29,601 nt of DNA. It comes from a virus. The position numbers and the translations under genes were made by a program. The notes beneath the pieces are model-generated. The model saw only the letters and a program-made list of their open reading frames with translations, was not told the origin of the DNA and ran no database searches. Shown here in pieces: positions 21,376 to 28,074 of the stretch. Positions within the stretch are counted from its first letter, which is position 1. Each line of letters begins with the position of its first letter. Where the stretch lies: positions 1-29,601 of the IMG/VR virus record IMGVR_UViG_3300000553_000228; one strand, written 5' to 3'.

Positions 21376-22949
21376 CGAATTGGCCCACAATTCCAAATAT
21401 AAAGCTTTGATCCACAGTCATAAATACGAAAATATTTTTCTTTTTTCATTATTTCCTCCTCTGTCAAGGCATTATCGTAAGATGGAAAATTAGTTAATTT
21501 TGACTTTTGAAATCGAACCCTATGCAATTTGGATTTGAAATCTTTTGTATAGTAATAATTTATGGGGGTATCCTTTACAAATTTCATTCCTATTTGACCA
21601 TATACTTTTCCAGTATTCCATCTTTTATCGCAATATGAAAATATTTCCTTGGGATTGACAGTTTTTATAAAATGTTGAAATAACTTTCCCGCTCCTCCAA
21701 CTATAGAAAAGTTTGCTATCGTGCAATACCTTCCTAATTCATATATATCCTCTTTACTAGTATTTCCTGTAGCCATTCTACCCTTATTAAAAGTCATTAA
21801 CGCTACTAATTTATTTCTATAAGTTAATCCATATCTATATTTTCCGCCAATATATCCTTGAATATGATACTTGTTTAAGAATGATTTGCATATATTAGGA
21901 GAAATCTCGACAATTTTACATTTACGAGCAAATATTTTTCGTTTTACTGCCCCAATATTTGAGGCTATTCGTTTTAATACTATTTTTTTCTTTTGGTAAA
22001 ATTCATCGTCAAATATAGTTATTAATCTAATTCCTTCTTGTTCACATTCAATATGTTTAGCAAGATGATCCAATTTTCCATAAGACGGAACGACAGTGGA
22101 ATGCCACCACAGTCCACATATTTCTATTCCTAATTTTAAAGAAGGTATATATACATCAATTTCTTTTTTAGATGGTAATATTTTTCGATAATTGTATTCA
22201 TATTGAATTCCTTTAGAATCTAAGAAATTGCGAATAACCAGTTCATGTTTTGTTCCTACTGGCGTACAAGTTGGACATACGGGAGAACTTCCATTATCAA
22301 TTGAAGACATAAACTCATTTTTACAAGTTTTACATATCCATTTGTATTCTATATATCCTTTAACTCCTATATAATCCTCTAAAGAAAATAAAGGTATAAA
22401 GTTTGGATGTCTGGTTGACAGTGAATCGTAAAAGAGTGTTCTATGAGATCGTTTAATTTTTTCAATAGTTTCAGGTGATGAAGTTCGCCCCTCCACACTT
22501 TGTTTATACTCTTCAGTTTGTGTATAGTTCGCAACTCCATATTTTTGCATATTAGTCTCTAATATTTTGGCTTTCCCATATTCGCTGGCAAGAACATTTT
22601 TGGAACCATACTTTTTCAGACAAGTGTTTTGTTTTGCTTCTTGAATTTTACTATTATTATCCCATTTACATTTATTAGAACAATATTGTAAAAATTGTTT
22701 AGTTGTAGTGTTAAATCTTGTATTGTTTCCACAGGGACATTTAGGAGGTTCTAAAATATCATTCATAAAACAAAATGTCGCCAATGAGTATGGAGTATGT
22801 AAAGAAGAATCTATTTTTTTATATATTCGATCTACTCCTTCTTTAGTTATTAACTGTTTAAGTAGTTTTGGTCTAAGATGTCTATAGGAACCTTTATACT
22901 TCTCGTCTGCCATGGTCTGTATTTTTTCTTTGATTTGCTTATCGGTCAT
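21372..22949 (-). CDS. Large free-standing homing endonuclease, Vsr/EDxHD-like nuclease
   Basis: 525 aa from ATG 22949 (GTAAATA box 5 bases upstream; the frame is open to 22982). Order: an N-terminal helical region; zinc knuckles (PKCPCG, then CSNKC near residue 90); repeats of the KQNTCLKKYGSKNV / ETNMQKYGVANYTQT type that read DNA in many phage endonucleases; another knuckle set (CKTCKNEF, CPTC). A nuclease core of the very-short-patch-repair fold follows: GTKHELVIRNFL, KEIDVYIPSLKLGIEICG and LWWHS, then ITIFDDEF. A C-terminal domain follows. It lies just downstream of the capsid gene, a common landing place for such elements. The family name is from pattern memory. Confidence 0.8.
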   Translation of the reverse strand: MTDKQIKEKIQTMADEKYKGSYRHLRPKLLKQLITKEGVDRIYKKIDSSLHTPYSLATFCFMNDILEPPKCPCGNNTRFNTTTKQFLQYCSNKCKWDNNSKIQEAKQNTCLKKYGSKNVLASEYGKAKILETNMQKYGVANYTQTEEYKQSVEGRTSSPETIEKIKRSHRTLFYDSLSTRHPNFIPLFSLEDYIGVKGYIEYKWICKTCKNEFMSSIDNGSSPVCPTCTPVGTKHELVIRNFLDSKGIQYEYNYRKILPSKKEIDVYIPSLKLGIEICGLWWHSTVVPSYGKLDHLAKHIECEQEGIRLITIFDDEFYQKKKIVLKRIASNIGAVKRKIFARKCKIVEISPNICKSFLNKYHIQGYIGGKYRYGLTYRNKLVALMTFNKGRMATGNTSKEDIYELGRYCTIANFSIVGGAGKLFQHFIKTVNPKEIFSYCDKRWNTGKVYGQIGMKFVKDTPINYYYTKDFKSKLHRVRFQKSKLTNFPSYDNALTEEEIMKKEKYFRIYDCGSKLYIWNCGPIR

Positions 22950-22954
22950 ATACT

Positions 22955-22961
22955 TATTTAC
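22955..22961 (-). promoter_or_regulatory. Late-promoter-like box GTAAATA before ATG 22949
   Basis: One mismatch to CTAAATA, with the 5-base spacer. Confidence 0.6.
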
Positions 22962-23000
22962 CACATGCACCAAAGATGTCAACCATTTATTTTAGGGCGT

Positions 23001-23034
23001 AAAAAATGGGAGGTCTTCGGCACTCCCATTTTTT
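23001..23034. terminator. Terminator after the major capsid gene
   Basis: Arms AAAAAATGGGAG (23001-23012) and CTCCCATTTTTT (23023-23034) pair perfectly around a loop containing C(TTCG)G. It lies 33 bases past the capsid stop codon and works in either direction. Confidence 0.9.
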
Positions 23035-23066
23035 CGATTTGTTGTAACTGCGTTACTTAGAAGCTG

Positions 23067-24524
23067 TTAGAGATATACACTAACAGAACCAGGGGTAAAG
23101 GCAACCCCAAGACCTTTTACGATAATTAGATGATAATAAAGATTAGCACCAAAGATATTATTTACAATACCATATCTCGTCATCAGACCCACTCTAGGAG
23201 TGAAGTTGATAGGATCAATGGCACGTTGCACCATGATCGGGATATATGGACAGTAAATGATACCAGTATCATAGTATTCAGAACCTTTATAACCCATTAG
23301 GCAATATTCAATTGGGTCCACGCGAGCGGGGGTGTATTGATTATTTGCATAGTAGGTAGTATTCTGAACTTCAGTTCTTGTATCACGATAGACCGTAAAG
23401 CGGCCTCCCACGGTTCCTACTTTGCTGATACCAACACCAGCAGTCGAAACTGTGCCATTGATTTCATAAATCTTAAAGTCGGGTAGCATTTCCAGAATGG
23501 AGCACACGCGAGGTGTGGCAATCAGGAAGTTAGCAGCACCTCTGCGATTTCTCGCAGCCATACGGCCAGCCTCGATAATAAGTTTTTGGTAGAAGGTCAA
23601 GTTACGTTCAGCGGTCCAGCGACCATCTGCACTAACAGGACTCCAGAAGGAGAATCCAGCCCCATAACCAGCATTGAACGCAGACTGTAGCATACGCATA
23701 ACAACCTCACGGTCGATCTCTGCTTGTAGCTCGTAGCTCATTGCATTTGTGAGTTCGCCATCAATGTCTATGTTTTGCATATTCTTGATGTCTTGCTCTA
23801 GTTCAATGGACCAGCGAGTTGCTAATCTACGGGTTCCTGCCTCTACTGAGGTCTTCTCGAACTTCATTTCAATCTGAGGAATCCTTCCGGTATTCTCATA
23901 ATTTTCTAGAAGTTGAGCTACCCCACGATCTTGATCTGCGAAAAGCCAACCAGAAGCATTACCGGATAGAGCACCAGAGCTAATACCAGTGAAACGAGTA
24001 TCAAGTAATTGATATCCGAGTTCATTAGAATTAGGTAATCCAGTATTACCAGTATAGCCAAGACCAGGATTAGTACCACCGGAGTTACCAGTTTTACCAA
24101 TCATGTCTGTATCTGAGAGGAAATCTGATTGATAAGCATAACGCAAAGCGAAAGCTAGTCCAACAGGTCCCCCCATAGGTTGCACACCACAAATCTCGTT
24201 AGAGATAAGTTCAGGGAAAGTTCTACGAATCATAGGGATCAAGATCTTAGGAAGACGGGAATCATTAGCAGCATAATTGTCACCAACTGCCATAGCCTGC
24301 GGGCCTGAACCAGCAGCAGTAGTTGCGCCAAAGATACCACCAGAACTATTTCCGGCTTCTTGGATACACCATCTCTCTTGATTTTCCATAAGGATGGCAG
24401 TGTTACGATAATCGTGTTCATTCTGGATCTCACGAACATCTTTCGATGTGTAGTCTAGAACATTTTTCCACTTAGCAACAACTTGGTTGACATCTTTAGG
24501 GTCAATATTTTGAGGAATTTTCAT
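23067..24524 (-). CDS. 23: Major capsid protein, T4 gp23-like
   Basis: 485 aa (T4 gp23 has 521). It forms the hexamers of the head shell. Diagnostic blocks: RRTFPELISNEICGVQPMGG and FALRYAY (T4: RRAIPNLIAFDICGVQPM), TRWSIELEQDIKNM, ELQAEIDREVV, the FLIATPRV strand, and near the C-terminus YDTGIIYCPYIP, DPINFTPRVGLMTRYGI. The segment Ile54-Gln-Glu56 before Ala57 (CIQEAG) is the expected prohead-protease cleavage site, comparable to T4 cleavage before Ala66. There is no late-promoter box or strong ribosome binding site; it is probably expressed from the gp21-gp22 transcript. A terminator follows. Confidence 0.96.
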   Translation of the reverse strand: MKIPQNIDPKDVNQVVAKWKNVLDYTSKDVREIQNEHDYRNTAILMENQERWCIQEAGNSSGGIFGATTAAGSGPQAMAVGDNYAANDSRLPKILIPMIRRTFPELISNEICGVQPMGGPVGLAFALRYAYQSDFLSDTDMIGKTGNSGGTNPGLGYTGNTGLPNSNELGYQLLDTRFTGISSGALSGNASGWLFADQDRGVAQLLENYENTGRIPQIEMKFEKTSVEAGTRRLATRWSIELEQDIKNMQNIDIDGELTNAMSYELQAEIDREVVMRMLQSAFNAGYGAGFSFWSPVSADGRWTAERNLTFYQKLIIEAGRMAARNRRGAANFLIATPRVCSILEMLPDFKIYEINGTVSTAGVGISKVGTVGGRFTVYRDTRTEVQNTTYYANNQYTPARVDPIEYCLMGYKGSEYYDTGIIYCPYIPIMVQRAIDPINFTPRVGLMTRYGIVNNIFGANLYYHLIIVKGLGVAFTPGSVSVYL

Positions 24525-24589
24525 ATGATATATTTTCTTTCTATATTTGATTCAAGCCCTTGCGAGCTTCATAGTTCTTGGTGAGATTC

Positions 24590-25468
24590 TTACTTCATAC
24601 CCTTGCCTTTGGAAAGGACAGAGAGGTATTCGTTTTGAAGTTCATTATTATTTACTGATTCTTCTACAACTTTTTGAATTGGAACAACATCAGGCTTGGT
24701 TTCTCTATTTTGAAGAGCTTCTTCTTTTAGAGTTTTCAGTTTGGAAGTCTCTTGTTTTTCAAAGAGACGAAGAGTGTAGTCAAAGTTTTCTTGAATAAAT
24801 TGTAGAGATTTATCTCCAAGAGCTTTGCGGAGGAAGTTCTTTTTAGCTTCTGGAAGTTTTGAAGTTTTAGTTTCAAGGAACATTGCAACTTCGGTTTGTT
24901 TATTCGCCTCGTAAAGTGCTTTGAATTGTTTCTTTAGTTCGGAATTTTCCTTTTGAAGTTTAGTCAATTGAGTTTTTCCATCAACTACTGCATCTTGAAT
25001 CGATTCATTCATTAAAGCGGAATCAACGGCAAGAACCTTTCTCATATTTTCCAGTACAGCATAAGCAGTCTTATTTTTGACCGCTTGAGCAAATTCTTTT
25101 TGATCAAAAACCGTAGCCAAATATTCTTCATCTAAAAAGTTACTAATGGCTTCAGTTAAAGTCTTTTTAAAAGCCTTGGCAGATTTGTTAATATTTCTGG
25201 TGTAAAGCTTAACGATATTTACAAGCTTGGATGCATTATTTTTATCGACTGCCTCCACAACTTTCAACATTTTCTTAGCTCGATCCTTATCAAGAGTATC
25301 AACTAAAAGTTGTAGCTTTTGAGCATACATCTCATCCTGTTCAAGTAATGCGGCCTCTACTCCCAGTTCAACTTTGGCTTTGAATGCTTCCTCGATAGCA
25401 GTTAAAGTTTCCTCAGTTAATACCTTTTGGATTTCTTCAGTGAATAGATTTTTAAGATTGTTCTTCAT
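24590..25468 (-). CDS. 22: Prohead core scaffolding protein, T4 gp22-like
   Basis: 292 aa from ATG 25468, one base after the stop of the prohead-core gene; an in-frame ATG at 25504 would overlap that gene. The chain is almost entirely charged helix and coiled coil (KNLFTEEIQKVLTEETLTAI, long Lys/Glu heptads, KTLKEEALQNRE near the end), as expected of gp22, which fills the prohead and is then degraded by gp21. Several (L/I)xE sites are present, for example Leu17-Thr-Glu19. Its position between core and capsid genes matches T4 order 21-22-23. Confidence 0.88.
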   Translation of the reverse strand: MKNNLKNLFTEEIQKVLTEETLTAIEEAFKAKVELGVEAALLEQDEMYAQKLQLLVDTLDKDRAKKMLKVVEAVDKNNASKLVNIVKLYTRNINKSAKAFKKTLTEAISNFLDEEYLATVFDQKEFAQAVKNKTAYAVLENMRKVLAVDSALMNESIQDAVVDGKTQLTKLQKENSELKKQFKALYEANKQTEVAMFLETKTSKLPEAKKNFLRKALGDKSLQFIQENFDYTLRLFEKQETSKLKTLKEEALQNRETKPDVVPIQKVVEESVNNNELQNEYLSVLSKGKGMK

Positions 25469-25469
25469 A

Positions 25470-25913
25470 TTATTGGAATAGAGGGGTTGAAATTTCTTCT
25501 TCAATTTTACATTGAATTTTAGCTTCTACCGCTTGCTTAATATATTTATTCGCATCGCTATAGTTTTTTGCTAAAATGGCTTCTATAAAATTTTCAATGG
25601 CAGTATTCTCCATAAACTTATCTTTTCTATTATAAGAACCTTTGCCTTTTTTAGCAGGTTCTACCTTAGTTTTAGGAGCGAACTTTTTGCGATCCTTGAC
25701 TACTGGCCCTTTAAATTCTGCCTTTCCCTTTTCTTTGAATTGTTTGGTCATAGATTGCTCATCTTCTTCATTTTTAGAAGGAGTTTTCTTTTTAGATTTT
25801 CCAGCCTTTGAGAACGCAATAGCAACTGCTTGCTTCTGAGGTTTTCCCGCTTTTACTTCTGTTGCAATATTCTGGGAAATGACTTTTTTAGATTTTCCTT
25901 TTTTGAGTGGCAT
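25470..25913 (-). CDS. Prohead core protein (gp67/gp68-like) with basic N-terminal extension
   Basis: 147 aa in two parts. Residues 1-100 are very basic and Lys-rich ([41 protein letters not shown]). I recall related N-termini as separate small phage proteins. Residues 101-147 ([33 protein letters not shown], ending STPLF) resemble the small acidic-helix core proteins gp67/gp68 encoded next to T4 gene 21. The basic part could hold the core together or bind DNA. The fusion is my reading. A TTAAATA box lies 5 bases before the ATG. Confidence 0.65.
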   Translation of the reverse strand: MPLKKGKSKKVISQNIATEVKAGKPQKQAVAIAFSKAGKSKKKTPSKNEEDEQSMTKQFKEKGKAEFKGPVVKDRKKFAPKTKVEPAKKGKGSYNRKDKFMENTAIENFIEAILAKNYSDANKYIKQAVEAKIQCKIEEEISTPLFQ

Positions 25914-25918
25914 ATTCT

Positions 25919-25925
25919 TATTTAA
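25919..25925 (-). promoter_or_regulatory. Late-promoter box TTAAATA before ATG 25913
   Basis: It overlaps the end of the gp21-like gene; spacer 5 bases. Confidence 0.7.
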
Positions 25926-26596
25926 GATAAACTGTTAATAAAACGCACAATTTGCTCTCTTAAGAACTTATCTACGTCATGTTTGGGCAATTTGGAGATT
26001 TTCTTTTCAAAATCCTCATATAATTCTTCATATTTTCCTTCCCCTACAACATTCCAAGATTTTGATTCTAATATACCATCTACAAATGCTGTTGGATAAC
26101 TTGGATCAGCTACACAATCAATAGCAACCAAATACATATTTTCTACAATCTTATGGCCACTCGCTTCACGCAACGATCCCAAACTTCTGGTACTCATACC
26201 CAAGGCTACTCCGTTATTGATGAGTCCCTTTACTATATTTCCACAAGTCATTCCTTCCCCGGATAAAATCTTAGATTTTCCTATCCAAGCTTTACCATTT
26301 TTAACTAGCTCAGTAACTAAATGACACGCTCTTTCAGGATTAACTTCCGCCGTGCTAGAGTGATTGAGTTCGCCCATAGCTCTTTTAGTACGAACCATTT
26401 CATTTAAATATCGCCCAATTTCTCTATCTAATTCATGTTCTGGATATTCTCGACCATTTTTATTAAGTTCCGATCCTAAATATGGTCCTTTAACATAAAG
26501 GGAACTTCCCGTTCCGAGAGTTGATTGTTCTTCTATAACTTCCAACTCATCAAAATGATCGGGATCATTATACATTAATTTTAATTTTAGTGCCAT
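25922..26596 (-). CDS. 21: Prohead protease, T4 gp21-like
   Basis: 224 aa, similar to T4 gp21 (212 aa). It is a herpesvirus-assemblin-fold serine protease that matures the head by cutting after (L/I)xE. His79 lies in MGELNHSS and the likely nucleophile Ser135 in GMSTRSLG, followed by [13 protein letters not shown], all typical of the family. The N-terminal [19 protein letters not shown] is also characteristic. The C-terminal helix region may be removed by self-cleavage. CTAAATA lies 5 bases before the ATG. It is the protease expected to process the capsid protein (site at Glu56), the scaffold and the putative internal proteins at 2.5-7.3 kb. Confidence 0.95.
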   Translation of the reverse strand: MALKLKLMYNDPDHFDELEVIEEQSTLGTGSSLYVKGPYLGSELNKNGREYPEHELDREIGRYLNEMVRTKRAMGELNHSSTAEVNPERACHLVTELVKNGKAWIGKSKILSGEGMTCGNIVKGLINNGVALGMSTRSLGSLREASGHKIVENMYLVAIDCVADPSYPTAFVDGILESKSWNVVGEGKYEELYEDFEKKISKLPKHDVDKFLREQIVRFINSLS

Positions 26597-26601
26597 ATAA
26601 A

Positions 26602-26608
26602 TATTTAG
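26602..26608 (-). promoter_or_regulatory. Late-promoter box CTAAATA before gp21
   Basis: Spacer 5 bases; the box overlaps the stop codon of the GIY-YIG gene. Confidence 0.75.
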
Positions 26609-27312
26609 TTATATCTCCATTTATAGTTGCCTGCCTTACGTCTTTTGCCTTTACAGACTTCGGTTATCTTGGTATTACTAACTCCCGTCATTCTTTCTGC
26701 TTCTCTTATGAAAAAATATTCCTTTATTATTTCTCCCTCCATAGTCATTTGGATTACCGATTTTTTATTAGGATAATTATGTCTTAATTTTTCTATAGTT
26801 GGTTCCGAAAATGTTTTCCCCTTAGCACTCTTTGACATATTTAACTTGTGTTGTTCCGAAAATATTTTTCCGGTATGGGAGATCGATAATGAGGCTTTAT
26901 GCTCTTCAGACAATGGCTTTCCTCGTTTGCCATTGGAAATATTCAATTTATGTTGAGCCGTTTTAGGTTTTTTTAGATACAATAAGCATTTATTTCTCCA
27001 CCCATTAATACAAATATTATAACCATTTGGTGTTATAGTATCATACATGGCTATCATATCCTCTTCCATGGATTGTAATTGTTCTTTGGTCGAGGCGGGA
27101 AAATACTCACAATACACTTGGAAAGAATCTATTCCATTTTTTAAAATTGATCGGTGTATTAGCTGATTTGATTTTGCGTTTTTATGAACTGCCATCCTTC
27201 GCTTTATATTTAGACTCTCTCCAATATATTCTTTTCCAGTTATTAGATTTTTTATAATGTAAATTCCAGGGTATTCTTTGAAATTTGGATCATCCAATTT
27301 AAGTAAACTCAT
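26605..27312 (-). CDS. GIY-YIG homing endonuclease with NUMOD repeats
   Basis: 235 aa. PGIYIIKN and EYIGES carry the GIY-YIG pair, followed by a conserved Arg in NIKRRMAVH, a Glu helix and NGYNICING. NUMOD3-type repeats (LSEEHKASLSIS, FSEQHKLNMSKS, FSEPTIEKL) follow. The end looks like a NUMOD1 module (QMTMEGEIIKEY ... AERMTGVSNTKITEVCKGKR ... YKWRY). It is free-standing between the gp4-like and gp21-like genes. It is a distant relative of the gene at 10136-10897, which lacks the NUMOD1 end. CTAAATA lies 5 bases upstream. Confidence 0.92.
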   Translation of the reverse strand: MSLLKLDDPNFKEYPGIYIIKNLITGKEYIGESLNIKRRMAVHKNAKSNQLIHRSILKNGIDSFQVYCEYFPASTKEQLQSMEEDMIAMYDTITPNGYNICINGWRNKCLLYLKKPKTAQHKLNISNGKRGKPLSEEHKASLSISHTGKIFSEQHKLNMSKSAKGKTFSEPTIEKLRHNYPNKKSVIQMTMEGEIIKEYFFIREAERMTGVSNTKITEVCKGKRRKAGNYKWRYN

Positions 27313-27317
27313 AAGTA

Positions 27318-27324
27318 TATTTAG
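27318..27324 (-). promoter_or_regulatory. Late-promoter box CTAAATA before the GIY-YIG gene at 27312
   Basis: Spacer 5 bases, between the gp4-like stop and the endonuclease start. Confidence 0.75.
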
Positions 27325-27340
27325 TTATATTATTGATAAA

Positions 27341-27799
27341 TCAACCTAAATCCTTATCAGTTATAATAATAAACTCCATATCATGTTCTTTTGCAAATTT
27401 TCTTGCGGCTGGCCATTTATCATTAGAATTATTGATCCACATTAATTGTTCATAAAGCAGAGAACTCTTTTTTTTACCTTTAGTGGCCTTTGGCTCAATG
27501 GTTTGTTTATGTGGTTTTATTTCTACTAGATATTTCTTAACTATTGTTCCTTCTTGGATTTCCACAAAATTATCGATATAGTATTTTCTCGATCTTTTTT
27601 CCACAGTATCGAAATAAGGAATTGCAAAGGGTTCTGAAGACCACCTTAATACCTTTTCATTATTATCTAAGAATTTAAAAAACTTTAATTCTAATCCAGA
27701 ACGATATATTGGCAATTCTTTTCCAATATACTTCTCTCTATTATTAGGTTTAAAAAATCCTTGATAAAACTTATTATTCTTTTTTAGGCCAAGTCCCAT
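27341..27799 (-). CDS. 4: Head completion protein, T4 gp4-like (TnsA-like nuclease fold)
   Basis: 152 aa, the length of T4 gp4 (150). Shared pattern: YRSGLELKFFKFLDNNEKVLRWSSEPFAIPYFD (in T4 YRSNWEKFFFEWLD ... WGSETAVIPYF), then a KYYIDNFVE strand and KYLVEIKPHKQT. The Glu, Asp and Glu-x-Lys residues form a TnsA-like nuclease core. It ends with KWPAARKFAKEHDMEFIIITD. It acts late in head assembly, after DNA packaging, before tail joining. It starts 1 base after the stop of the 89-aa gene, so it is in the same transcript. Confidence 0.9.
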   Translation of the reverse strand: MGLGLKKNNKFYQGFFKPNNREKYIGKELPIYRSGLELKFFKFLDNNEKVLRWSSEPFAIPYFDTVEKRSRKYYIDNFVEIQEGTIVKKYLVEIKPHKQTIEPKATKGKKKSSLLYEQLMWINNSNDKWPAARKFAKEHDMEFIIITDKDLG

Positions 27800-27800
27800 A

Positions 27801-28070
27801 TTATTCTCTACACTCCCATAACATATTCATTAAATCTTCCTCTGACATTCCTGTGGCTTGAACAAATAATGGAATAGCCGACACCAATAAATCATCTACA
27901 CTAGTTAAAAATTGTGCATCATTCCAGTCATTCAAAATCTTGGGATCGCTATTAAGCATAGAATTTAATAATTCTTCTGCCCCCAGTTCTCTCAATTTTC
28001 TACGGAGTCTCAACTTTGAGATTGTAAATAACTGATATTGTATATCATTTTGAATTTGGTCCAGTGTCAT
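27801..28070 (-). CDS. Hypothetical protein in the virion module, 89 aa
   Basis: A helical acidic protein (TISKLRLRRKLRELGAEELL, then ATGMSEEDLMNMLWECRE). No recognised family. It sits 4 bases after the tail-fibre gene and 1 base before the gp4-like gene, so its message is shared and a virion or assembly role is likely. No promoter box precedes it. Confidence 0.6.
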   Translation of the reverse strand: MTLDQIQNDIQYQLFTISKLRLRRKLRELGAEELLNSMLNSDPKILNDWNDAQFLTSVDDLLVSAIPLFVQATGMSEEDLMNMLWECRE

Positions 28071-28074
28071 AAAA

